Shown here piece after piece: positions 43,801 to 54,620 of a stretch of 64,000 bases of DNA; positions within the stretch are counted from its first letter, which is position 1, and the number at the start of each line of letters is the position of its first letter. Location of the stretch: positions 372,001 to 436,000 of the forward strand of contig QPMI01000022.1 in NCBI GenBank assembly GCA_004431415.1. Direction: 5' to 3'. A program made the position numbers and the translations under genes. This DNA comes from Cyanophora paradoxa (Eukaryota; Glaucocystophyceae; Cyanophorales; Cyanophoraceae). The notes under the pieces were generated by a model. The model was not told the DNA's origin. It worked only from the letters and a program-made list of their open reading frames with translations, and searched no databases.

Positions 43801-46800
43801 ACGTGATATACCGTATAACACAATATTAATGCGCTCAATATTGATGCGTTTTTGGACCCGGACGTACCCCTATTATGGCTATTAATGCGGCACCAAATTA
43901 ATGCGTTTTGAAGCCTTTTGGCTGCATGTGCACGTGGGGGGTACAGACCGCAGTTTCTTAGCGCTTCATAATATTAATGCGCCCCCAAATTAATGCGTTT
44001 AATTTTGACGGCAGAAAACGCATTCAATGATTAAACGGCAGAAAACGCATTCAATGATTAAATAATTGATTCAAAGATCTACGGTGGGCGTGCCCACTCG
44101 TAGTACACAACGAGGATTCAATGATTAAATTGGGGGCGCATTAATATTATGCGCGCACTAATATTCTGTTATACGGTCACAGCGGGTAATGCCACGATCG
44201 ATCGATATCGGATCCGGATTCCGGACCGGAGCGGCGATCGCGAGGCCTAGCTATAGCCTATAGCTTAGGCTAGCTATATATAGGAGCGAGCTATATAGAT
44301 ATTAGCTAGCTATAATAGCTATACTGTAACTCGGGAAATATTTAATTTAGTATACTGGATCTTTATAGTACCAAAGTTTTGAGGCCCGACGTCGACTTGC
44401 CACTACTAGTACTAAAGCTTTATCGTACGCGGTTGCAGCGCGGGAGAAGCTAGCTACAGCTGCAGTGTACTAGTACACTAGTGCGAGGGGGCTCCCCGGG
44501 CCGCCTGCTCCAACAGATCTAGCGCGCGGCCACCCTCTAGGCCCTTCTAGCGCGCCGCGCCCACCCTCTAGGCCCTTCTAAAGGTCGCTACTAAAGCGCT
44601 CCGAGCGGCGAATTTTATTTAACTTCTCAAGGCTTAATATACTATGATAATTCCAACTCCGGGATTACTAATAATTTTGGGGTCTTAAATATTGCGGGAT
44701 TCGGGACTCTGGCCCGAGTCGGGACTCGGGAGTGCAAAGCTCAGGGGCTTTAATTTGAACTTCGGAACTCGGAAGTTTGAAGTTTGAAGGCTCCGCCGCG
44801 GGCCGGGCCGGGGCTGCGACGTCGACGGTGCCGCAGTGCGGGAGCGGCCGCCGCCGGCGCCGGCGCGGCCCGGGCGCGCCGCGGCCCGCCGGCCGCGCCG
44901 GCCTCGGCCGCGGGCGCCGGGCGGGCCCGGGGTAGGGTTGGCAGCTTGAAAATTCAAGCCATTGTAATTGCATTGAAACTGAAAATTCAATTTCAATTTC
45001 AATGCCGCCCGTTGAAATTGCATTGAAATAGAATATAAAAATAATAAAATATATTGAATTTCGCCGTTTTCGCTCCCTCAGCTCTCCCTTCCCAGCCCCT
45101 CCGGCCTTCCCAGGAGCCCTCCCAGTCCGTAAAGAGACTCAGAGAGTGAGACTGAAGTCGATTAGAGACAATCTAGAGTGAAAGAGACCCTCCGCAGTGC
45201 GTAGGGTCTCTGCAAGTGCTGCACTGCGGATTGAAATTTCAATTGAATTTTCAAAGCTTTCAAAGGGTCGACTTTCAGTTTCAACGCCAAAATTTTGAAT
45301 TTCATGAAATTCACCAACCCTAGCCCGGGGGATCCGGATTCCGGAGCTGCCTGCGTGCATGCGCATGCCGCAGGCCCGCAGTGCGCACGGTGCACGTGTA
45401 GGCCATATAGGCTGCAGCTGTAAGCTGTGGCCTCATGATCAGGCCTGAATTCGAAGCCTTTTATTATAAGTGCTGTGCTTCACCGGCCCGCGGGCCGCGG
45501 CGCCGCCGGCCGCAGCAGCCCTGGCAGCTGCGAGCCTGCGACGGCCCTAGGCCTGCGAGCGGGCCTGCGGCCGGGGGGAATCCCTGCAGCAGTGCAGCTG
45601 GATGCGGGAGGCGGGCTCATGATCAGGCGGCGCGCGAGCTTCCGAATTCGAAGTCCGTCCCCGCGGCCGCCAACGTTGACGAGTTGCATGCGCAAGCTGC
45701 AGCCTGCAGCTATATAGCTATTGACCTATAGCTAGTTAGCCACTCGTTTAGGCTGTCCGCCGCGGTACCGGTACGGTCGTCAGTCACGGTCAGTGCCGCG
45801 GTATACGCACGGTGCGCCGCGCCGGCGTACGCGTCGCGCCGAGCGCGCTGCATCGCCGTGCGCCGCAGTACGGTACGCCGTGACGCGCCGCCGCGAAGGA
45901 ATTCTCCGAGAGCCCGGCTGCGAAATCGTACGCGTTCCTCGGCCGCCGCGCGCGGCGCTGCAGCTGGCGGCAGTCAACGGCCCCGCGGCCGGCGCCGCGG
46001 TCGCGGCCGTGTCCGCGTCCGACGGTCCCGATTCCGGTCGTTGAGCTCATCAGTTCCCGGCTCACGAAGCTGGCGCGGCGTGCCGGTCGCCTTCGGAGTC
46101 GGGCCCGGGGCGCATGCGCATTGCAGCTGCGTGCGAATCAGCAGCAGGTCTTTCGACCCCGGCCCGGCAGCTCGCCGTGTACGTGCATTAGCCTCGTAGC
46201 CTGCGCCGTAGGTTCGCCACGGCAAGCTCATAATTATAGCTAAGCCTCGACCGGTACCTGAGCTCGTCCAGCTGGCCATGCCAAACCGGCCGTGAGCGTC
46301 AGCCGGCCGGGCCTTGCTTTTCCAACATCGATATCCGTGATCGCGAGTCCACGCGTAAGGATCGAGGATCGGGACCCAGTCGCGATCGGACCACGGCGCG
46401 CGCGGCCGCGGCACGCGCAGCTGCAGAATATTATTCATACAATACGCGGATCCTATTCGAACAGCCTGGCCTAGGCCTTGCAAGCAGGTGGGCCCCTCCA
46501 CGCGACCGTTCGCCAATCTCTGCTATATACACCCCTATATGCGCATCTTTCCTTACGTAAACAGTAACTGGGCGCGCGCAGTGCAGACATGCATCCGTCG
46601 CTGGCTTTGCAAACGAGGCGCAGTTGAGGGGCTCAATTGCAATTGCACCCGATCGCGACCTCCTCCTGGTCCGACAATTACCTTCACAAAGTTCAGGTCC
46701 AAATACGAAGGCAAGGCATCGCGGCATCGCCGAGCCATGCTGCAGGGCTAACTTAGTACGCGTTCAACAGTTTGGGCCACGTGAGCTGCTGCCCGGCCCG

Positions 46801-47283
46801 GCGGCGCGGCCGCGACGTCGACGCGGGGTCTACGCTTAAAAGCTTGCAATTGCGGTGTGCCACGGTGTTCATGTGAGTGTGCAGGCATATGTGTGTGTGT
46901 GTGCGCGCAGATCTAAATTCCCTTCGTGGCTGGGTTAATTGTAATATTGTACACGCCATAGTATATATATATATATGTCGCTGGCGCTGATCGCGCCGCG
47001 CGCAGTATTAATATTCGGGGAGGCGAATTCATCATCATGGCGTCACAGCCGGCGCAATTGCAACAATGAAACTGAAGCTCATGATCATGATCGGGATCAC
47101 GATGGAGCAGCTCAACCGCCGTGCTAGCGCTAGCTGCAGTGCTAGCTACACATAGCGCTTGGCGTTCCCGGCTCAAAGCTTCAGCTAAGGCTTAAGGTAA
47201 GGCTTCAGCTTGCAGCTGCAGGCTGCAACTGGGAGGAAACCGTTGCGGCGGAGCCCTAGCCTAGGCTTGGCGGATCCCGGCCC
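40862..47283. other. 6.4-kb gene-poor spacer with palindromes and small repeats
   Basis: No exon I would defend. 41560-41860 is an imperfect GGGCGGGGCGGAGGCGCGGC tandem array. 42480-42960 is GC-rich with long shadow frames. 43250-43400 contains a long hairpin. 43811-44176 is a MITE-like element. 44225-44340 is a run of AGCTATA palindromes. 44945-45030 has an imperfect TTGAAATTGCA repeat. Intergenic regions elsewhere in this window rarely exceed 1.5 kb, so undiscovered genes or RNA loci remain possible. Confidence 0.4.
43811..44176. mobile_element. MITE-like element with terminal inverted repeats
   Basis: Begins CCGTATAACACAATATTAATGC and ends with the near reverse complement ...GCACTAATATTCTGTTATACGG. 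The 366-bp interior has repeated ATTAATGCG words and a direct duplication of GGCAGAAAACGCATTCAATG (44012 and 44038), and no coding capacity. A target-site duplication was not obvious. Confidence 0.6.
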
Positions 47284-50200
47284 ATGCGTGTCCAGGCGCT
47301 GCTCAACTGCGACGGTTCAAAAGGACCGAGCCCGGACGTCGACGTCGACGCTCCGGCCGCGGATCCGGATCGCGATCGCGATCGCGACGTCGACGCGCCC
47401 ACGTGCACGGTCGATGTCGCGATATCGATCGCGGCGCCGGCGCCGGCGGCATCGGTGCACGTGGGACCCTTCGCTTCGCCAAAGCTGTGCGCGAACACCT
47501 TTCGTCTACTCAACCGCGGTCGAAACTCCGGTCAGCTTGAATCTCTCCTCGTCCATAGAATGTAAATCATGATCAGCTTCGCGCGTTATGATCAGCTTCA
47601 ACATGCTCGCTCGGCTGACGCGGTTGTTGGTCATGGCCACGGGCCTTGCAATTGGGCGGCGCGCAGGATTCGAGTCGATGTCCCCGGCGTCGCGCTCCGT
47701 CAGCGTGCGGGACGACGGGTCTCTGGTCGAGACCGTTGCCTACACCATCATCACTTTTCGGCAGGCGAGCAAATTGAAATTGATCGATATTAAAGAAAGA
47801 CGATTGCTGTTCAATTAATTTAATTTGAACGCGGTTTCTGTTGCAGTACTAGTATCGAGCAATTGCCAAGACATTTAAAGGCGATTGCTGTTAACTTACA
47901 ATTGACGTGATTCCTTTTGCGTGCGCAGCTGAAGCTGGAGGTGGCGAGCGGCGTCGACGTACCCCGGTGGGCGAACCGCGCGCTCCACGTGTCCCTCTGC
48001 TACGTGGGTACGCGATAAGACTCCCGATTCAAATTTTTAAATCGAACTCGAACCTCTTACTCTCTGTTCACGTTGTGACCTCTTTCCCCGTCTATAATTA
48101 GACGACGGCGCGCCGGTGCTCTTCGGCTCCGGGGCGTATGGCGGGCGCCAGCCGGAGGGCGAGAAGGGGGGGGCGGACCTGCCCCTCCAGGTCTACAGCG
48201 CGCACCGCACCTTCGAGCGCGCCACTTCCGTGCGTTTAATATAATAAACTTAAGCTTCAACTTAAGCTTAAGCTTCATCTTAAGCTGCCCAAAGGCTTTC
48301 CTTAAGCTTGAGCTACTATAAATCTTTTGAAGTCTACAGCGCGCACCGCACCTTCGAGTGCGCCACTTCCGTGCGTCCTTAAGCTTCATCTTATATATAA
48401 TTAAGCTTCAAGTCTTCATTTATGTACCAATTAAAGGCTTTCATCTTATAATTAAGCTTCAAGCCTTCATTTCTATAATACAATTCCGACCCGCGCCCGC
48501 TGCGCATGCGTTGTAAGCTGCAAGCCTTTAATTTCTTTATACAACATAACTTTATACAACTTGGCAATATAAATCAGCCCATAGGCTTTCCTTGAGCCAA
48601 ATCGTCTGATCATGAAGTCATAGCATTAGTGTTATTCGAGTCTATAGATATCTAGATCTCATGAACAGCAGTGACTCCTGGGCGTGGCTGGCGCCGCTGA
48701 TCGGGGGCCGGAGGCACCCTCGCCCTCGCCCTCGCCCTCGCCCTCGCCCTAACGCAACGGACCGGAAGTCTCAGCAATCTTTCTCGCCCTAATTCTCGCC
48801 CTTATCTTCGAATTCGTTCGCAGCTGGTCCTCTCCATCGGGCCCCACGGCGTCTCCTCCCAGTCCTTCTCCATCGCCGCGCCCTCGGTCCGCCGTCCGCG
48901 CAATTAGCGTTCGCGCGCCGCGCCCACTGGGCCGGGCCGGCCCGGCGCCACGCCCGCCTCTCGCCGCTGATCATGCCATAATAATCGAAGCGGATTATTC
49001 TTAATTCCTATACCGATCGGATCGTTTTGACAAGACTAAATTAAAGCATCGACCGCGCCCCCGCCCGCGCCCCACGTCTCGCCGCGGTTCCTTACTCCCG
49101 TTCGGGGCGCGCGCCTCGTCTCGCATGCGCAGTCACGCCACCAGAACCGCCACTTCGAGCTGCGGCTGACGGCTCTGGACGGCGGCGGTCCCCCCATCGA
49201 GGGCCGCATCTGGCTCTACACCCGCACCCACGGTGCCCCCGTCCGGCCCATCGGTATCGTACCCCAACGTTCTCTCACCCGGCGCGCTACGTATACAGCG
49301 CCCGTGTCGGGGCCGGGCTCGGAGGGCCAGAAGCCGAGGGCAGCCGGACGAGCGCGAGGAGCCAGCGCTTCGATCGCGAGGGCGGGCGCCAGGGAGTCCC
49401 CCAGCAGGCGGGCGCAGAATTCGAAGCTGCAGCCGGCCGTGGCGCCGGCCGGCGCCGTGTCTCCGGATTCGGAGGCCGCCACAGCTAGCGCTACAGCCGC
49501 CGGGGTACCGGTACCGGCCGCTGTCCCCCGACAGAGCCCGAGCCCGAGCCCGCGATCCCGATCCTCCGAGTCCGGATCCCCTCGCGATCGCGATCGCGAT
49601 CGTCCGGCGGCGGGTACCGGTCCCAAGGACACGTACGCGTACCCGTACAGCCGCGGCCCGGCGCCGGCCGGCGCCGCGGGCCCGAGCTCCGCCGCCGCCC
49701 TTCGAGGGCCCAGAGCCTCCGACCTCCGGGCGATCGCGATGAAGGCCGCCGGCGTTGATTTCGCGGCGCTGGCCTTTCCCTCGAGCTCCCCCTCCCCCTT
49801 CCCCCCCTGCCCCAAGACGCCGGCGCCGGCCGCGGTCGCCGGCGCCTCGGAAGACGGCGGACCGATCGCGACTTGCTTGGCCCCGGGGCCGGGTCCGGGG
49901 TTGGGGCCGCCGCCGCCGCCTCCGCCGCCGCCGTCGCCGCCGCCGCCGCCCCCCACGATCACCGCCCGCGGCTTCGACTTCCTCTTTCCCCCCGGTCCAA
50001 CGCGTTTCTCCGGATCCGGACTCCTGGGATCCGGACTCCCGGGGTCCGGATCCGGACCCGGATCCGGATCCCCCTCTCAGTCCCTCGCGATCGGCGCCGG
50101 CGCCGGTGCGGATCCGGAGGGCGGCGCGTGCGCGCCCTCGGCGGCTGCCGCGTCCTCGCGCACCTTCCACGATCGCGGGCGCGCGGTCCCCGTCGTCGAC

Positions 50201-50338
50201 CTCCGCACGGGTACCGAGGCTTCGAATTCCTCGGCGTCGGCGTCGGCATCGGCGCCCCGACCAGAATTCGCGGACAGCGCGAGCCCAGCGCGAGGGCCTT
50301 CAGCTTTCGCCGCCTACAGCAGCGGCGAGCGCACCTGA
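47284..50338 (+). CDS. Pro/Ser-rich protein with conserved beta-type N-terminal domain (approximate exons)
   Basis: Coding segments on the + strand, each flanked by plausible splice sites: an uncertain first exon near 47284-47520, GFESMSPASRSVSVRDDGS with LVETVAYTIITF (about 47660-47760), LKLEVASGVDVPRWANRALH (about 47931-48005), APVLFGSGAYGGR with LQVYSAHRTFERATS (about 48102-48228), LVLSIGPHGVSSQSFSIAAP (about 48826-48890), and a long last exon from about 49131 with NRHFELRLTALDGGGPPIEG, RIWLYTRTHG and a low-complexity Pro/Ser/Gly tail with a 9-Pro run, stopping at 50338. The N-terminal pieces alternate hydrophobic residues like beta strands. No known family was recognised. AT-rich introns separate GC-rich exons. 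Confidence 0.5.
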
Positions 50339-51468
50339 TCGTGATCACGATCGCGAGTCGCGCGCACTGCGGCACACGCGAGGCGGCCCGCCCTCAGACC
50401 GACCCCCCCCCCCCCCCCCCCCCCCGCCCCCCCCCCCCATGGCCACCCGCAGCCCCGGCGCTCCGGATTCCTCGAGCTCCCCCCCCCCCCCCCCCCAACC
50501 CCCTGCCTCCGGATCCCTCCCCCTACCCCCTTCAGCCTGCGGCCCGGCGCGGCCGCCATCGGCACCCCTCCCTCCCCTCTTCCCCTCCACCCCCTCCTGG
50601 ATCCCGCCCCCCCCCCCCCCCCCTCCTCTCAGCTTTCCCGCCGCCCCCTACCCCCCGCCCGCGGCAGCTACTTTATCCTCGAGGACAAATCTTGGATATA
50701 TATATAGATCGATGGACCCGGCAGCTCTACATATATCTGCCTATCATAGTATATCTTTAGCTAGTTTTCTGATCTCCTACGGCTGACGAAGTAGTTTGTA
50801 TATGCATATGTATCCCGGCCCGTGCCTTATGATCATATGCATGTTCAGGTCCTCCGATCCGGTCCCTTTTGAGCTAATTTCAATTTCCCAAGTTATATAT
50901 AGCTAGTGCGCATGCTTGCAATTTGATGATGGCCTGTCATGATGCATATGTGCTTTAAATTTTCCGCTTCCCTCGCGGCCGCTTCAGAAATCGCCATCGA
51001 GTGCTTCATGCTTAGAGCTCGAGGTATGTAATTCTATGTAAGTAGTAGTTCTTTGTCTTTATCCAGTTTATGATCATGAGGAGCGCCTGACGGCCGTGCC
51101 GTGGCGGCCTAGGCCTTGCGTTTCGCTCATGAGTAGCACTAGTACTAGTGTGGTGGCCTTACGAAATTCCAGTTTTGGTAGCGTGGTATACGTGTACGTA
51201 GCCGATGTAGGAGCCCTACGGCAGGCCTATATATATCGCTATGCCTATCAGGCTAGGCCTATATATAGGCCAGTACTAGTAAGCTCAAGCGCGCGGCCAG
51301 AGAAAGGAGTTCGTGGTCCGATATCGAAGATCCCGGCCCGCGGCTCGGCGCCGGCGGTCCCGTATACGTACGCATTACTTGCATTGATCATCGGATTTGG
51401 TTCTGAACTTCGGAAATCGATATGCTATCCGTTTACTACGATATATATAGCTAGAGCCTGTATCGGAT
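50339..51468. other. Convergent intergenic region with poly-C tracts
   Basis: Between two convergent genes. 50400-50440, 50478-50496 and 50606-50627 are C-rich runs that read as poly-Pro and are probably assembly-fragile. 50690-51480 is AT-richer, with AGCTATATATA-type palindromes and no gene. Confidence 0.4.
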
Positions 51469-54266
51469 TCAACCCGAATTCGAAGAGGCACCTCCATGGC
51501 CAGCTGCAGGCCTCGGCGGCGGCGGCGGCGCGACGGGGCGGCGCGCCCGGCGGAGGCGGAAGGCCTCCCGCGCGGCGTCCAGCGTGTCGGTGCTGCGCAT
51601 GCGCGGCCGGGCCGTCTGTCGGTTAGGAGCCGGGGCGGACAGGCGGGTGGTTAGGAGCCGGGGCGGTTAGGAGCCGGGGCGGACAGGCGGGCGGTTAGGA
51701 GCCGGGGCGGGCGGGCGGGCGGTTAGGAGCCGGGGCGGTTAGGAGCCGGGGCGGTTAGGAGCCCGGCCGGGGGAGGCGAGCGGGACGGGCGAAGGGCGGA
51801 GCACCTCGGGAGGACGCCCCGACGGACGGGCAGGGGCCTCAGCGAGTCGGGGTACGCGGGCGCGGCCTCGCGCTGCCGGCGGACCTCGGCGGGCAAGGGA
51901 TCCGGACCAGACGCGAGGCCTTCCAGCTCGGAGGCGGCGCGGGCGGCCTGCGGGGCCCGCCCCGGACCCGCGTGCGCCTCCATCGCAGCGAGGGCCGAGA
52001 GGCAGAGGCGGTAGGCCGGGCCCTCGGGCCCCGGGCGGCCCGCGGCCGCCGCCAGCGCCAGCACCGCGGCGCCCGCGTCCTGCAGCAGCGCCGCGCCCAC
52101 GGCCACCGGCTCTGCCTCTTCTTTCCCCTCCTCCTCGGCCAGCGTCCGTGCGAGGCGGGCGAGGAGCGAGAGGGCGCCCCCCCACACCGCCTCGTGCTCG
52201 CTCTCGCACGCCGCGTCGTACAGGGCCGCCGCGAGGGACGCCGCGAGGCGCCCGTCGGGCGCGCGCAGGTCCGCCCGCGCCGCGCCCTCCATGAGGGACC
52301 GAACGTCCGCGAGGCGGCCCGCCTGCAGGAGCGCCCGGAGGTAGCGGCCCTGGACGTACCTGCGCGCACGAAGATCAAATTCAAATTCAAATTCGATCCC
52401 GGATCGAATTCGGATCGAATCTGGGGCACCAGGCGGCGGGCGCGTCCGGCGCCTCGGCAAAGGCTTTCTCGACGTGCTGCGCCCCGGATCAAATTTCGAG
52501 CTCGGGATCAAATCCGGATCAAATCTCTCTCTCTCTCTCTCGCGCGCGCACCTCCCAGGGGCTCTGCCGCTCGGCCAGCGCGTCAATGAGGACGGAGACG
52601 CCAAAGGAGCGCGCCGCGTCCAGCGCCAGCGCCTGGCGGCCCTCGTCAGCTCCGGATCCTCCTACTGGATTCGGAGCCGAGGGGTACACGTGCGCACCGC
52701 AATCTTGTAGGCCGACTTGGCGGCCTTGACTGCGCGAGCCGCGCCCCGGCAGATTCAGCGGGGTACGCAATTTTTCGAGGGGGAAGCGACGGGGAGGGGC
52801 GTACAGAGGGCTTCGAGGCGCCGCATGATGCCGACGAAGCGGTCCACTGCACCCGCGCCCCGCTCCAGCAGCAGAAGCGCCTGCGCCGCCTCCCGCGCGT
52901 GCGCCGCTGAGTCATAATTAGAAGCGAGCGAATTAGTCATAATTAGAAGCGAGTTAGAAGCGGACCGAGCCACCAGGAGGCGTCGCCGGCCTTGGCGAAG
53001 GCCCGGAGGCGCTCGTGGAGGCGCCGGGCGTCGTCGTCGCGCTCGGGCCCTGGCGCGCCCTCCACGCCGGCTGCCTCCAGCGCCGCCGCGAGCGAGCCGA
53101 CCGCCCCTGCTCGATTCGAAATTCCGAGTTCGTTCGAAATTCTTTCGGCGGGCGGGCGGGCGCACGGACGAGAACGAGCGCCTCGCGGTGGGAGGGCGAG
53201 AGGTAGTGCCCAGGCCCGTCGAGCTGCGCCCGCCCGCCCCGGATCAAATCTTTCCGCGCGCGCGCGTACACGGATCAAATTGCTAGGATCGGATTGCTCG
53301 CCAGGCGGGCGCAGAAGCGGACGACGCGCTTGACGGCGGCGCGGGGCAGGGCCCCCTCCTCCAGCATCCGCGGGCTCAGCTGAGCGGGGGCTTAGCCCCG
53401 GACTCAGACGGGCTCAGACGGACGCGCACGAGCTGCAGGGAGGCGCAGAGCGCGGCGCCGGCGTCCTCGAAGTCGGCGGCGCTCGGGTCCTCGTGCTCCA
53501 GCTGCCCTACGAGCGCCGCGATCGCCTGCGAGCGAGGCGCGGGTTCGAATCCGACTCGACTCGCTCAGAACTAACTTTGGGAACCTTGCGAGCCACGCGG
53601 GCGTCCCCGCAGGAGACGAGCGCCGCGACCTCGGCGCTCCGCGCGGCGCTCGTGACGCGCGTCCGCGCGAACTGCTCCAGCACGTCCCACGCCAGCTCGC
53701 GCGCCTCTTCGCCGAGCCGCTCCGCCGCGGCCGCCGAGAGCCCCGGCGCGTGCAGCGGCAGCGCGGCGGACGTCTGCGGCTCATCCGCTGCCGACGCCGA
53801 CGGCCGCGGCCGCGGGTCCAAGCGTAAGAGATAGAGGTAGAGGTAGAGAGAGAGAGAGAAAGAGGTACGGAGCACCGAGGCGCGAGAAGAGTATGAGGCC
53901 GGCGAGTTCCCGAGCCGTCCGCGCCCTCGCCGCGTCGTCGAAGGGGAGCGCACGGAACTCGCACGGTGCCGGCGGGTTACTCGGACCCGCGGGCGCCTCC
54001 CCGTCGGCCCTGCAGATGCATCGCCACAGCTGCTTGCCGCGGCGCGCCCGGTCCCGCGCGACGAGCTCGCAGACGTCCACCTGGTCGACGTCGTGGTCGA
54101 CGTCCGCCTTCCCGGCGGCCGGCTTCGAATCCGGCGCTAGCGCTGCGCTCGCTGTCGGCTGCTGCTGCGGCCCAGGCCCGCTCGCCGCCACGCTGGCGGG
54201 CTTGGCGGCGGGCCAGGGGCTCTCCTCCGGGCCAACAACTTTCTGCCGCCCGCACGCCCCTCCCAT
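51469..54266 (-). CDS. Alpha-helical repeat protein (TPR/PPR-like), approximate exons
   Basis: Start ATG at 54266 (MGGACGRQKVVGPEESPW; the Gly-2 could be myristoylated, inference). Exon 1 runs to about 53850 and includes VDVCELVARDRARRGKQLW and ARTARELAGLILFSRL. Later exons, all minus strand: DEPQTSAALPLHAPGLSAAA with ERLGEEARELAWDVLEQFAR, AIAALVGQLEHEDPSAADFE, LSPRMLEEGALPRAAVKRVV, YLSPSHREALVLV, RRLHERLRAFAKAGDASWW, AAQALLLLERGAGAVDRFVG, VSVLIDALAERQSPWE, and a large exon (52360-51840) with RALLQAGRLADVRSLMEGAA and VWGGALSLLARLARTLAEEE. The last exon contains STDTLDAAREAFRLRRARRP and stops at 51469. Repeated amphipathic helices suggest an RNA- or protein-binding solenoid; the family is not certain. 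The last intron spans the GGTTAGGAGCCGGGGC tandem repeats. Confidence 0.5.
51616..51765. repeat. Tandem repeats of GGTTAGGAGCCGGGGC
   Basis: The 16-17-bp unit occurs at least six times, with GGACAGGCGG or GGCGGGCG spacers. It lies in the last intron of the minus-strand helical-repeat gene. Confidence 0.8.
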
Positions 54267-54620
54267 GGCGCGCCGTGCGGCGATGCTGCAGCGCAGAACT
54301 CAATCTCGCACTCCCAGCTCGTTGTAGGCCTTAGCTACGTTCTATCTACGCGAGGGCGCTGCTGACAGCGCGGAACGTGCTGAGTCAACGCATCAGCGGC
54401 GCAGTTCGGCGGTTCGAGAAGACTGGAAAGCTGAGCAGGCGCTCCTCCTGGTCAGGGGAGAAGCTGAGCTGGCTTCCTTCGCCTTGTACCCCTTCCCGGG
54501 TCACTCCCGGGTCGCTGGCCGAGCCCATCCTTGCAGCTAGCCTGACGATCGCCGGGCCGTTCGATCGACCGCGCTCGCCGCGGCGATCGCTGGCCAGCGG
54601 GACGCCGCACCCGGTCAGCC
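54267..54620. other. Divergent promoter region upstream of DHX37
   Basis: 354 bp between the starts of the helical-repeat gene (minus) and DHX37 (plus). No recognisable core promoter motif. Contains CCCGGGTCACTCCCGGGTC at about 54497, a short direct repeat. Confidence 0.4.

Noticed and set aside
46900-46990. TG/TA-rich run considered as a promoter TATA region
   Set aside because: Only simple sequence; no gene start nearby that would support it.
48718-48755. CCCTCG tandem run resembling telomeric repeat
   Set aside because: Only about five units, inside an intron of the 47284-50338 gene, and not a known telomere unit.
49133-50170. 345-residue minus-strand frame
   Set aside because: Arg/Gly-rich shadow of the plus-strand Pro/Ser-rich last exon, which continues a spliced gene and ends with a sensible stop.
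53535-53560. GGTTCGAATCC resembling a tRNA B box
   Set aside because: No matching acceptor or D arm upstream; it falls in an intron of the helical-repeat gene.
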